Source: Salinivirgaceae bacterium (GTDB taxonomy: Bacteria > Bacteroidota > Bacteroidia > Bacteroidales > SZUA-534). Taken from it: 45,493 nucleotides of DNA. Location: contig JAEINW010000017.1 of NCBI GenBank assembly GCA_016342715.1, forward strand, positions 1 through 45,493, given 5' to 3'. The notes under the pieces were generated by a model that did no database searches, was not told where the DNA came from, and was given only the letters and a program-made list of their open reading frames with translations. Shown here piece by piece: positions 18,683 through 27,836 of the stretch; the first letter of the stretch is position 1; every line of letters starts with the position of its first letter. A program made the translations under genes and the position numbers.

Positions 18683-19420
18683 ATGTCGCTAAAAGATAAA
18701 TTAATAGCAGAAAAGCTGCCTAATCATATTGCCATAATTATGGATGGGAATGGTCGTTGGGCAAAAATGAAAGGCAATTCTCGAATATTTGGGCATAAAA
18801 ATGGGGTGAATGGAGTTAAGGAGTCTTCAGAAGCTTGTGCGGAACTTGGTATAGATTTTTTAACATTATATGCTTTTTCAACTGAGAATTGGAGTCGACC
18901 TAAGTTAGAAGTTATGGCATTGATGGAGTTATTAATTTCTACAATAAATTCTGAAGTTGATACACTAATGAAAAATAATATCCGTTTGAATGCTATAGGA
19001 AATTTATCAGATCTCCCAAAAAAGGCATATGAGAAATTAATGAATGCAATAGAAAAAACAAAAAATAATTCAGGTTTAACCTTAATATTAGCACTTAGCT
19101 ACAGCGCTAAAACAGAAATTATTAACGCTGTAAAATTAATTTCCGAAAATGTTAAAAATGGTGAGATGGATATTAATGATATTAATGAAAAAGTTTTTGA
19201 AAATTATTTATACACCGCTGGAATTCCCAACCCCGACTTAATGATAAGAACAAGTGGTGAGCAACGGATAAGTAATTTTTTATTGTGGCAGTTGGCTTAT
19301 TCAGAATTATACTTTACTGAAGTACTTTGGCCCGATTTTAATAGAGAAGAATTATACAAAGCTTTATTTGACTATCAAAATAGAGAAAGAAGATATGGAA
19401 AAATTAGCGAACAATTATAA
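18683..19420 (+). CDS. uppS: Isoprenyl transferase (undecaprenyl diphosphate synthase)
   Basis: cis-prenyltransferase building the C55 lipid carrier for peptidoglycan and surface glycans. It has the N-terminal signature HIAIIMDGNGRWAKMKG (catalytic Asp and flexible loop), GHKNGV, LTLYAFSTENWSRP with the conserved Asn-Trp-x-Arg-Pro, and the C-terminal PDLMIRTSGEQRISNFLLWQLAYSELYFT with the conserved Arg pair. The 245 residues are standard. It begins 21 bases after the PorG-like gene and 38 bases before bamA. Confidence 0.97.
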   Translation: MSLKDKLIAEKLPNHIAIIMDGNGRWAKMKGNSRIFGHKNGVNGVKESSEACAELGIDFLTLYAFSTENWSRPKLEVMALMELLISTINSEVDTLMKNNIRLNAIGNLSDLPKKAYEKLMNAIEKTKNNSGLTLILALSYSAKTEIINAVKLISENVKNGEMDINDINEKVFENYLYTAGIPNPDLMIRTSGEQRISNFLLWQLAYSELYFTEVLWPDFNREELYKALFDYQNRERRYGKISEQL

Positions 19421-19458
19421 AATATAAATAAGTAAATAAAGATTACAAAACATAAATA

Positions 19459-22032
19459 ATGAGAAATAAGTTCTTTGCGATAGCAATATTTTCAATTACC
19501 AGTCTTACATTATTTTCACAATCAACTACAAATTCAAAGCTTGATAAAATTGATTATTTAAAACCAAAAGACTATGAAATTGGAGGAGTAACAATATCAG
19601 GAATTAAATATCTTGATAAAAATGTGCTTGTTCATTTGTCGGGTCTTAAGGTTGGTGAAACTATCACTGTGCCTGGTGATGATATAACCAAAGCAATAAA
19701 TAATCTATGGAAACATGGCCTTTTTGGTGATGTTGAAATTAGTGCAACTAAAGTTATTGGGGATAAGATATTTTTAGATATCTACTTAAAAGAAAGACCT
19801 CGACTCTCAAAATTTTCATTTACCGGGGTTAAAAAAGCAGAAGCAGAGGATCTTAGGGATGAGATTAAGTTAATTAGAGGTAGTCAGGTTACTGATGATA
19901 TTCTTAATTTGACAGAGAACAGAGTTCGAAAATTTTATGTAGCAAAAGGTTTTTATAATACCGAGGTAAATATTGTTCAACAAGATGATTCGTTAATGCC
20001 AAATACGGTTATATTAACCATTAATGTTGACAAAAATCAACGAATTAAAATTAACGAAATTTATTTTGAAGGTAATACCGTTTTTTCTGTCGCAAAATTA
20101 AGAAGGTCAATGAAAGACACCAAAAGAAAAATATGGTATAATATTTTTAAATCGTCAAAATATATAGAATCGGTATTTAATGAAGATAAGAAGAAAGTAA
20201 TTGCAAAGTATAATGAACAAGGGTATAGAGATGCCAATATAGAAATTGATTCGGTTTATGTATATGATGAAAAAACAGTAAATATTTATTTAAAAATTAA
20301 TGAAGGGAAACAATATTTTTTTAGAGATATTTCATGGGTAGGAAACACAAAATATCCTTCGGAATTGTTAGACCGTGAACTTGGAATTAACAAAGGAGAT
20401 GTTTTTGACCAATCGGTATTAGACAAAAGATTATTTGGAGAAGAAAATGCAGTTTCTGCCTTATATCTCGATAGAGGATATTTATTTTTCTCAGCAGTAC
20501 CTGTTGAAGTAAATATTGATAATGATTCCATTGATTTAGAAATTAGAATTTACGAAGGAAAACAAGCTAGGATTAATAAGATTATAATAACTGGAAATAC
20601 CAGAACAAATGAACACGTTATTAGACGTGAAATTTGGACCAAACCTGGAGAACTGTTTAGTAGATCTGATATTATAAGAACAAACAGGGAGTTGGCTACC
20701 TTAGGTTATTTTGACCCAGAGAAATTAGATGTTAAACCTGTTCCAAATCAAGCCGAAGGAACCGTTGATATAGAATATATTGTTGAGGAACGAGCTTCTG
20801 ATCAAATTGAACTTTCAGGTGGCTGGGGTGGTAACATGTTTATTGGTACTCTTGGCTTGACTTTTAGTAACTTTTCTCTTCGTAATATTGCGAACCTAGA
20901 ATCTTATCATCCGCTACCAACAGGTGATGGTCAAAAACTTTCTATTAGAGCGCAAACGAATGGTACCTACTATCAATCATACAGTATGAGTTTTACAGAA
21001 CCTTGGTTAGGGGGTAAAAAACCAAATTCATTATCGTTTTCAATGTATCATTCTTTACAATCGAGTGGTAATTGGTATAATAGAGCTGATGATGAGAAGG
21101 GTAATAATATGAAAATCACAGGCGTTTCACTGGGATTAGGGCGAAGACTTGCTTGGCCAGATTCTTATTTTACTTTATATCATGAGGCTAGTTATCAGCG
21201 ATATAAACTTAATAATTATACAAGGTCATATTTCCAGTTTACCAATGGAACTGCAAATAACTTTAATTTCACCACTGTTTTTGGAAGAAATTCGGTCGAT
21301 CAGCCGCTCTATCCAAGAAGAGGAGCAAACATGTCGCTTTCGTTATCAGTAACGCCACCATACTCATTGTTTAAAAAGAATGATTTTTGGAAATTAGGGG
21401 ATTCTGAGATAGCGGAGATAGAAAGCATATACGATGATCCTTCAAGAGAAATAAACCAACGCGAAACTGCCAATAGAATTAAATTTATTGAGTATCATAA
21501 ATGGAAATTTAAATCAGATTGGTACACTCAAATAGTTGACAAACTGGTTTTACGAACAAATATTGAATTTGGATATTTAGGAACTTATAGCAAAAACCTT
21601 GGATATTCGCCATTTGAAACCTTTCAATTAGGTGGCGACGGAATGTCTGGAATGGGTGGTGGATCGTATTATTATGGTACCGACATAGTTCCATTAAGAG
21701 GTTATTCTTCGGGCAATGGAACTGGTTCTATTACAGCAAGTCCCCAAGGTAATATTTACGATAAATTTGTAATGGAATTACGTTACCCGCTAACTTTAAA
21801 TCCTTCGGCTACTATTTATGCTTTGGCATTTTTAGAGGCTGGGAATTCATGGTACGAAATGAAAGACTTCAATCCTTTTGGAGTGTATCGCGCAGCTGGT
21901 GTTGGTTTAAGATTTTGGTTGCCAATGTTTGGTATGTTAGGTATTGACTGGGGCTACGGCTTTGACGATGTTCCTGGCAAACCTAAGGCGAATAAAGGAC
22001 AGTTTGGATTTACAATTGGTCAGCAATTTTAA
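19459..22032 (+). CDS. bamA: Outer membrane protein assembly factor BamA
   Basis: Omp85-family insertase for outer-membrane barrels. A signal peptide (FFAIAIFSITSLTLFSQ) is followed by five POTRA domains across about residues 38-430 (motifs such as GVTISGIKYLDKNVLVHLSGLKVGE, INEIYFEGNTVFSVAKLRRSM and INKIIITGNTRTNEHVIRREI) and a C-terminal 16-strand barrel of about 400 residues. The barrel has the conserved family motif RGY in VPLRGYSSGNGTGS and a terminal strand ending in Phe (FGFTIGQQF). At 857 residues the length is typical for Bacteroidota. It is followed at 18 bases by the first Skp-like chaperone gene, a common arrangement. Confidence 0.97.
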   Translation: MRNKFFAIAIFSITSLTLFSQSTTNSKLDKIDYLKPKDYEIGGVTISGIKYLDKNVLVHLSGLKVGETITVPGDDITKAINNLWKHGLFGDVEISATKVIGDKIFLDIYLKERPRLSKFSFTGVKKAEAEDLRDEIKLIRGSQVTDDILNLTENRVRKFYVAKGFYNTEVNIVQQDDSLMPNTVILTINVDKNQRIKINEIYFEGNTVFSVAKLRRSMKDTKRKIWYNIFKSSKYIESVFNEDKKKVIAKYNEQGYRDANIEIDSVYVYDEKTVNIYLKINEGKQYFFRDISWVGNTKYPSELLDRELGINKGDVFDQSVLDKRLFGEENAVSALYLDRGYLFFSAVPVEVNIDNDSIDLEIRIYEGKQARINKIIITGNTRTNEHVIRREIWTKPGELFSRSDIIRTNRELATLGYFDPEKLDVKPVPNQAEGTVDIEYIVEERASDQIELSGGWGGNMFIGTLGLTFSNFSLRNIANLESYHPLPTGDGQKLSIRAQTNGTYYQSYSMSFTEPWLGGKKPNSLSFSMYHSLQSSGNWYNRADDEKGNNMKITGVSLGLGRRLAWPDSYFTLYHEASYQRYKLNNYTRSYFQFTNGTANNFNFTTVFGRNSVDQPLYPRRGANMSLSLSVTPPYSLFKKNDFWKLGDSEIAEIESIYDDPSREINQRETANRIKFIEYHKWKFKSDWYTQIVDKLVLRTNIEFGYLGTYSKNLGYSPFETFQLGGDGMSGMGGGSYYYGTDIVPLRGYSSGNGTGSITASPQGNIYDKFVMELRYPLTLNPSATIYALAFLEAGNSWYEMKDFNPFGVYRAAGVGLRFWLPMFGMLGIDWGYGFDDVPGKPKANKGQFGFTIGQQF

Positions 22033-22050
22033 TTTGAAAAATATACAACT

Positions 22051-22563
22051 ATGAAAAAAATATTGTTTGTGTTATCATTTATGTCCATTGTAACTTTTTC
22101 AATGGCCCAAAAATTTGCATATGTTGATACAGATTACATATTAAAAAGTATTCCAACATATGAATCGGCTCAAGATCAATTAGATATTATGTCATCTGAT
22201 TGGCAATCAGAAATAGAATCGAAATATGCTGAAGTTGAGAAATTATACAAAGAATTTCAGGCTGAAAAAGTTTTACTTACTGAAGAAATGAAAGTAAAAA
22301 GAGAAGAGGAAATTATTCAGCAAGAAAAAGAAGTGAAAGACTTGCAAAAAAAATATTTTGGGTCTGAAGGGAGTTTGTTTAAAAAGAGAAAAGAACTTAT
22401 TGAGCCCATTCAAAACGATATTTTTAATGCCATTAAAGAAATTGCAAGTGAAGGAAATTATGCAGTAATCTTTGATGCATCAGGAGGAGCAAATATGTTG
22501 TATTCTGACCCCAAATATGATAAGAGCGACCTTATACTTGAAAAGCTTGGATTTAAGAATTAA
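22051..22563 (+). CDS. Skp/OmpH family periplasmic chaperone (copy 1)
   Basis: OmpH/Skp-type chaperone holding unfolded outer-membrane proteins for BamA. Signal peptide (KKILFVLSFMSIVTFSMAQ), then KFAYVDTDYILKSIPTYESAQDQLD, a charged coiled-coil arm (about residues 55-115, EKLYKEFQAEKVLL...EEEIIQQEKEVKDLQKKYF) and the closing strand EGNYAVIFDASGGANMLYSDPKYDKSDLIL. The 170 residues are typical. It is co-linear with bamA and a second copy, so most likely one operon. Confidence 0.93.
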   Translation: MKKILFVLSFMSIVTFSMAQKFAYVDTDYILKSIPTYESAQDQLDIMSSDWQSEIESKYAEVEKLYKEFQAEKVLLTEEMKVKREEEIIQQEKEVKDLQKKYFGSEGSLFKKRKELIEPIQNDIFNAIKEIASEGNYAVIFDASGGANMLYSDPKYDKSDLILEKLGFKN

Positions 22564-22622
22564 TTTTTATATTTGCTACAAGTAAAGAACTAAGAAAAGT
22601 AAAAACTTAAAAAAAATAAACG

Positions 22623-23141
22623 ATGAAAAGAATTTTAACACTAGCCCTTATAGTTTTTGCACTTGTATTTAGTAATAGTACAAATGCTCAAAATAAATAT
22701 AAGTTCGGTCATATCGACTCAAATCAATTGTTGTCAATTATGCCTGAAAGAGTAGCAGCTAAAAAACAATTAGAAAATTTAGCTAAGCAATTGGAAGATA
22801 ATTTGACTTCAATGCAAGCAGAATTTGAAAAAAAGTACACTGAATATGTTGCTAAGGCCGATTCATTATCACCATTGATTCGTCAAACTAAAGAAGCCGA
22901 ATTGGGTGAAATGCAACAACGAGTTCAGGCCTTTCAACAGAATGCTCAAAAAGAATTGTCTAATAAAGAAAGTGAATTGCTTCAGCCAATAATTGAAAAA
23001 GCAAAAGATGCAATTTCTTTGGTTGCCGATGAACAGGGTTTTACTTATGTTTTTGATATTGGAACTGGCGTAGTTTTATATTTTTCTGATGACAGTATTG
23101 ATATTCTTCCTTTGGTAAAAACAAAATTAGGAATTCTATAA
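22623..23141 (+). CDS. Skp/OmpH family periplasmic chaperone (copy 2)
   Basis: Second, diverged copy: signal peptide (RILTLALIVFALVFSNSTNAQ), YKFGHIDSNQLLSIMPERVAAKKQLE, a Gln/Lys/Glu-rich coiled coil (residues about 45-125) and the closing EQGFTYVFDIGTGVVLYFSDDSIDILPLVKTKLGI. Tandem OmpH pairs after bamA are usual in Bacteroidota and may form mixed trimers (inference). A strong terminator follows. Confidence 0.93.
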   Translation: MKRILTLALIVFALVFSNSTNAQNKYKFGHIDSNQLLSIMPERVAAKKQLENLAKQLEDNLTSMQAEFEKKYTEYVAKADSLSPLIRQTKEAELGEMQQRVQAFQQNAQKELSNKESELLQPIIEKAKDAISLVADEQGFTYVFDIGTGVVLYFSDDSIDILPLVKTKLGIL

Positions 23142-23163
23142 ATTGAAAATATTTTTAAATTTG

Positions 23164-23200
23164 AAGGTCATCAATTAGTTGATGGCCTTTTATTTTTTTT
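23164..23200 (+). terminator. Rho-independent terminator after the second ompH
   Basis: AAGGTCATCAA and TTGATGGCCTT form an 11-position stem with loop TTAG, followed by TTATTTTTTTT. The T-run ends only 5 bases before the murI ATG, so murI either has a promoter inside the ompH gene or terminator, or depends on read-through. Confidence 0.88.
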
Positions 23201-23205
23201 GATTA

Positions 23206-24003
23206 ATGAAAAAGCAGCCAATTGGGATTTTTGATTCAGGAGTTGGTGGGTTAAGCGTACTACTTGAGATAAACGCATTCCTGCCGAACGAAGATGTTAT
23301 TTATTTGGCAGATAGCAAGAATTGTCCATATGGTCCAAAATCTGATGAGCAAATAATCAAACTTTCCATTCGTAATTGTGAATTTCTTATTGCAAATTCG
23401 TGTAAAGCTATTGTTGTTGCTTGCAATACCGCTACAGCTGCGGCTATTGAGGTGTTAAGGTCAAAATTTAACATTCCAATCATTGGAATGGAACCAGCCA
23501 TTAAACCAGCAGCATTAAATACAAATACGGGAAAAATAGGAATACTAGCAACAAAAGGTACCTTTAATGGGAAATTGTATAAAGATACTTCGGAAAAATA
23601 CGCAAATAATATAGATAAAGTAGTTCAAATTGGTGATGGATTGGTTGAGTTGGTTGAAAATAATATGCATAATTCAGAAGAAGCAAGACAACTAATTTTT
23701 AAATATATTTCTCCAATGATTAATAATAACGTCGATCAAATTGTTCTCGGTTGTACACATTACCCTTTTTTCAAATCATTGATTTTAGATATATTACCAG
23801 AACATATAAAATTAATTGATCCATCACTTGCAATTGCAGTCAGACTTAAAAGTGTTTTGAAAAAAGCAGGTATTTTATCGGTGAAACCCCAAGGAAAATT
23901 AATATTTTATTCAAGCGGAGAGATAAACACCTTGCAAATTTTAGTGAAAGAATATTTTCAAAAGGTAGAATCAATTCAAAAAATCACTCTTGATACCAAC
24001 TAG
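23206..24003 (+). CDS. murI: Glutamate racemase
   Basis: Makes D-glutamate for peptidoglycan. Both catalytic cysteines are present, in VVACNTATAAA (C73) and VLGCTHYPFF (C183), with the N-terminal GIFDSGVGGLSV and NCPYG motifs. Length 265 is standard. The start follows a terminator T-run by 5 bases, leaving almost no leader. The 3' end overlaps the convergent carbonic anhydrase gene by 20 bases. Confidence 0.97.
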   Translation: MKKQPIGIFDSGVGGLSVLLEINAFLPNEDVIYLADSKNCPYGPKSDEQIIKLSIRNCEFLIANSCKAIVVACNTATAAAIEVLRSKFNIPIIGMEPAIKPAALNTNTGKIGILATKGTFNGKLYKDTSEKYANNIDKVVQIGDGLVELVENNMHNSEEARQLIFKYISPMINNNVDQIVLGCTHYPFFKSLILDILPEHIKLIDPSLAIAVRLKSVLKKAGILSVKPQGKLIFYSSGEINTLQILVKEYFQKVESIQKITLDTN

Positions 24004-24499
24004 CATACATTAAATAATTGTTTGCTATTTTATTTATCATTTCTTTCGTCTGTTCTGGTTCAATATTCTTTACTTTTTTTGCTGGAACGCCTGCATAAAC
24101 ACTATTGGCTTCTATTATGGTGTTACTTAAAACCAATGCATTTGCTGCAATAATCGAATTCTCATGAATCACCGCATGATCGAGAATCGTTGCACCAATT
24201 CCTACCAATACATTATCCATTATTTTTGCTCCATGAATGGTTACATTGTGACCAATAGATACATTGTTTCCGATTTCAATGATCGATTTTTGATACAGTG
24301 TGTGCAAAACCGATCCATCTTGAATGTTTACCCTATTTCCAATACGAATGGAATTTACATCGCCACGCAAAACGGCATTAAACCATATACTACAATCATC
24401 GCCAAGAATTACATCGCCAACAATTGTAGCATTTTCAGCAAAGAAACAATTTTTTCCATAAGTAGGTGAAAAGCCACGAACGGTTTTTATTAAGGCCAT
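23984..24499 (-). CDS. Gamma-class carbonic anhydrase-like protein
   Basis: Left-handed beta-helix protein of 171 residues built from hexapeptide repeats (for example CSIWFNAVLRGDVNSIRIGNRVNIQDGSVLH). It keeps the YrdA/CamH-type histidines in SVLH and GHNVTIHG. It starts with the family-typical ALIKTVRGFSPTYGKNCFFAENATIVGDV and ends in a helix (EQTKEMINKIANNYLMYASWYQE). The activity could be carbonate dehydratase or an unknown metal-dependent function, since many YrdA-type proteins are inactive as carbonic anhydrases. Its stop lies inside the 3' end of murI. Confidence 0.92.
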   Translation of the reverse strand: MALIKTVRGFSPTYGKNCFFAENATIVGDVILGDDCSIWFNAVLRGDVNSIRIGNRVNIQDGSVLHTLYQKSIIEIGNNVSIGHNVTIHGAKIMDNVLVGIGATILDHAVIHENSIIAANALVLSNTIIEANSVYAGVPAKKVKNIEPEQTKEMINKIANNYLMYASWYQE

Positions 24500-24713
24500 C
24501 GTTTTATAAAATATTTAATAAAAAAAACAAAATATGAGTACAAACTTAAAGCAATTGCAAACTTAGTAATAAATAGCTCGAAAATGATTGAAATAATAGT
24601 GTTTTTGAAAAGCTAAATATTGTTATGTTCTACAATATAAAGGCATGTCATTTTACTTTTTTTTGGCTTACTTTGTTGAATTAAATTGCTTTAAAAATCA
24701 ATTACAATATACC

Positions 24714-26558
24714 ATGAGCAAGAACGCTAATATTGTTGAAAAAGAAGATGTGGTAATCCGTTTTTCGGGTGACTCAGGTGATGGTATGCAGTTAACTGGA
24801 ACTCAGTTTTCGAATACCTCAGCATTGTTTGGAAATGATGTCTCAACTTTTCCGGATTACCCTGCAGAAATTAGAGCTCCTCAGGGAACTGTAGGTGGTG
24901 TTTCAGGTTTTCAATTGCATTTCGGACATAGTGAAGTAAATACACCTGGCGATTATGCTGATGTTTTAGTTGCTATGAATCCAGCTGCACTAAAATCGAA
25001 TATTATTTGGGCAAAAAAGGGTGGCACGATTATTATTAATGAAGATGCTTTTACTGAAAAAAATTTAGTGCGTGCAGGATACGATTTTGATCCCATAGAA
25101 AAATATAAAAGAGATTATAATTTTATTTGTGCACCAATATCCAACTTAACAAAAGAGGCTTTAAAGGATTTTGAAATGGATCAAAAAAGTATTCTTCGTA
25201 CAAAGAATATGTTTGCCTTAGGTATGGTATATTGGTTGTTCGATCGTCCTTTATGCTATACGGAAAAGTTTTTTGAAGAAAAATTTAGAAAAAAACCACA
25301 AGTGGTTGAAGCAAATAAATTAGTTCTTAGAGCGGGTTTTAATTTTGCTGAAACTATTGAGGCCTTACCAATGCACTATAAAGTAGCTCCAGCAAAAATT
25401 AAGTCTGGAACCTACCGAAACATTAGTGGGAATACGGCAACGGCATGGGGCTTAATAGCAGGCGCAGAGAAAGCAAATTTGCCATTATTTTGCGGCTCTT
25501 ATCCAATTACTCCAGCAACTGAAATTCTTCATGAACTTGCCATGCGAAAAGATTTGGGAGTAAAAACTTTTCAAGCGGAAGATGAAATTGCGGGTATATG
25601 TACTGCTATTGGTGCCGCATTTGCCGGAAATTTAGCTTGTACTACAACTTCAGGGCCAGGTTTGGCTTTAAAAACAGAAGCTTCAGGTTTAGCGGTTATT
25701 ACTGAGCTTCCGCTAGTAATTGTAAATGTGCAACGAGGCGGACCTTCAACGGGGTTACCTACAAAAACAGAACAATCTGATTTACTGCAAGCACTACACG
25801 GAAGAAGTGGAGAAGCCCCACTTGTTGTAATCGCAGCAAGTACTCCTTCAAACTGTTTTGATTATGCCTTTGAAGCATCAAGAATAGCTTTAGAGCACAT
25901 GACTCCAGTTATCTTACTTACCGATGGTTTTCTTGCCAATGGATCAGAACCATGGAGAATACCAAAAATGGAATCTTTACCAACAATAAATGTCCCTTTT
26001 GCAACTCCTGAAGATGAAAATTATTTACCTTACAATAGAGATCCTGAAACATTAGTTAGAAAATGGGCTATACCTGGTATGAAAGGTTTGGAACATAGAA
26101 TAGGTGGATTAGAAAAGATGGATAAAACAGGTGCGGTTTCTTACGTTCCTGAAAACCACGAGGTAATGACATACCTTCGCGACGATAAAATAAAACAAGT
26201 GGCGCAAACAATTCCGGAACTTAAAATAATAGGTGACGAAGATGCCGACTTGCTTGTAATAGGATGGGGTGGCACTTATGGACACCTATATTCTGCAATT
26301 AAAGATATAAGAAAAGAAGGTAAAAAAATTGCCTTTGTACACTTTCATTATTTATGGCCATTGCCAAAGAATACAGTTGAGCTAATTGGTAAATTTAAAA
26401 AAGTGGTTGTTTGTGAATTGAATTTAGGTCAATTAGCCGATCACTTAAGAGTGAATGTGCCCAAATTAGAGTGCGAAAAATTTAATAAGATACAAGGACA
26501 ACCATTTACAATAGTTGAACTTAGCGAAAAGTTTAACCAATTATTGGAGGAATTATAA
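24714..26558 (+). CDS. korA: 2-oxoacid:acceptor (ferredoxin) oxidoreductase, fused gamma-alpha subunit
   Basis: Large subunit of a 2-oxoglutarate-type ferredoxin oxidoreductase, linking 2-oxoacid oxidation (or reductive carboxylation) to ferredoxin. The gamma domain comes first (VVIRFSGDSGDGMQLTG, residues about 10-190), then the alpha/pyrimidine domain (YPITPATEILHELA, FQAEDEIAGICTAIGAAFAG, TTSGPGLALKTEASGLAV, NVQRGGPSTGLPTKTEQSDL) and a transketolase-C-like domain (DLLVIGWGGTYG, FHYLWPLPKNT). The ATG at 24714 gives MSKNANIVEKEDVVIRF; the upstream in-frame ATG at 24645 adds a hydrophobic stretch not typical of this cytoplasmic enzyme. korB starts 2 bases after the stop. Confidence 0.95.
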   Translation: MSKNANIVEKEDVVIRFSGDSGDGMQLTGTQFSNTSALFGNDVSTFPDYPAEIRAPQGTVGGVSGFQLHFGHSEVNTPGDYADVLVAMNPAALKSNIIWAKKGGTIIINEDAFTEKNLVRAGYDFDPIEKYKRDYNFICAPISNLTKEALKDFEMDQKSILRTKNMFALGMVYWLFDRPLCYTEKFFEEKFRKKPQVVEANKLVLRAGFNFAETIEALPMHYKVAPAKIKSGTYRNISGNTATAWGLIAGAEKANLPLFCGSYPITPATEILHELAMRKDLGVKTFQAEDEIAGICTAIGAAFAGNLACTTTSGPGLALKTEASGLAVITELPLVIVNVQRGGPSTGLPTKTEQSDLLQALHGRSGEAPLVVIAASTPSNCFDYAFEASRIALEHMTPVILLTDGFLANGSEPWRIPKMESLPTINVPFATPEDENYLPYNRDPETLVRKWAIPGMKGLEHRIGGLEKMDKTGAVSYVPENHEVMTYLRDDKIKQVAQTIPELKIIGDEDADLLVIGWGGTYGHLYSAIKDIRKEGKKIAFVHFHYLWPLPKNTVELIGKFKKVVVCELNLGQLADHLRVNVPKLECEKFNKIQGQPFTIVELSEKFNQLLEEL

Positions 26559-26560
26559 TT

Positions 26561-27586
26561 ATGGAACAAGTTGAATATAAATTAACAGCCAAGGATTTTA
26601 AAAGTGATCAGGAGAACCGATGGTGTCCTGGTTGTGGCGATCATGCCATTTTGAATTCTATACAGAAAGCCATGGCCGAATTAGATATAGCACGAGAGAA
26701 AATTGCTGTTATTTCAGGTGTCGGATGTTCGTCTCGCTTTCCATATTATATGAATACTTACGGTTTTCATAGTATACATGGTAGAGCTGCTGCAATAGCT
26801 TCTGGAGTAAAAGTTGCTAATCCGGATTTGGCCGTTTGGCAAATTTCTGGTGATGGTGATGCAATGGCTATTGGAGGAAATCATTTTATTCATGCTATTC
26901 GCAGGAATATTAACATGAATATGATCATTTTTAATAATGAAATATATGGTTTAACTAAAGGACAATATTCTCCAACTTCTCCCTTTGGTGCAGTAACTAA
27001 ATCATCTCCTTTTGGAACGGTTGAACAGCCATTTCACCCAGGCGAATTAGTTATTGGTGCACAAGGAAAATTCTTTGCGCGTTCTATTGACTATAATGTA
27101 AAACTTACAACGGATGTTTGTGTTAAAGCAGCGAAGCATAAAGGAACATCGGTGGTTGAAATTTTGCAAAATTGTGTTATTTATAATGATGCATGTCATG
27201 CAGCATTAACCGATAAAGAAGAAAAGGAAAATAGAACCATTGTATTAAAACATGGAGAACCTATGATCTTTGGCAAAGAAAAAGATAAAGGATTGATTCT
27301 TGATGGAATGAAATTAAAGATTGTTACTTTAGCTTCTGGTGGTTTTACTATAGATGATTTGTTAGTTCACGATGCACATGAAAATAATCCTGGAATTCAT
27401 ACTATGTTAGCAAATATGAGATACCCTGATTATCCGGTTGCATTAGGGGTTATCCGACAAGTTAGTGCGGTTACATATGAAGAAAGTGTGGTAAATCAGA
27501 TTTCAAAAGTAAAACAAACTGCTAAATTTAAAAGTATGAATGATGTATTGTTTAGCGGAAATACTTGGGAAGTAAAAGATAAATAA
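26561..27586 (+). CDS. korB: 2-oxoacid:acceptor (ferredoxin) oxidoreductase beta subunit
   Basis: Thiamine-diphosphate subunit partnering korA. The signature WCPGCGDHAILNSIQKA starts the fold, the GIGCS-like loop reads ISGVGCSSRFPYYMNTYGFH, and the ThDP-Mg motif is ISGDGDAMAIGGNHFIHAIRRNINMNMIIFNN. It then has the conserved EIYGLTKGQYSPTS and NCVIYND motifs. The 341 residues match the Bacteroidota form; it has no extra ferredoxin domain, so a separate ferredoxin is the acceptor. Substrate (2-oxoglutarate rather than pyruvate) is inferred from the family. Confidence 0.95.
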   Translation: MEQVEYKLTAKDFKSDQENRWCPGCGDHAILNSIQKAMAELDIAREKIAVISGVGCSSRFPYYMNTYGFHSIHGRAAAIASGVKVANPDLAVWQISGDGDAMAIGGNHFIHAIRRNINMNMIIFNNEIYGLTKGQYSPTSPFGAVTKSSPFGTVEQPFHPGELVIGAQGKFFARSIDYNVKLTTDVCVKAAKHKGTSVVEILQNCVIYNDACHAALTDKEEKENRTIVLKHGEPMIFGKEKDKGLILDGMKLKIVTLASGGFTIDDLLVHDAHENNPGIHTMLANMRYPDYPVALGVIRQVSAVTYEESVVNQISKVKQTAKFKSMNDVLFSGNTWEVKDK

Positions 27587-27607
27587 GATAGAATTATTAT
27601 ATTAGAG

Positions 27608-27635
27608 AAAGCTCCATTATTGGGGCTTTTTTTTG
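27608..27635 (+). terminator. Rho-independent terminator after korB
   Basis: AAAGCTCC and GGGGCTTT form the stem around ATTATT, followed by an uninterrupted T-run, 21 bases after the korB stop. The following 200 bases (to 27836) hold no gene I can support. Confidence 0.88.
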
Positions 27636-27836
27636 TATCTGACCTCTATGGTATGCCCATTCATACAACTTATGAAATCTACGGTAGTTCTTTGTCTTTT
27701 TATCCTCAAAGGCTCTTTGGCAAAGTGCGGTCTAAATTAGGGTCGGATGTGTGACTTTGTAATGTGCCTGAAATAGCGTTGGTTTTTTTGGGATTGTAAG
27801 CAATAAACGTTTTTTATCGACTTGTTGTGTGGCGTT

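Noticed and set aside
27640-27830. Possible coding remnant on the minus strand (about 27620-27740, ALCQRAFEDKKTKNYRRFHKLYEWAYHRG)
   Set aside because: Reads like protein in one frame but has a stop close upstream and no start; I could not name a family.
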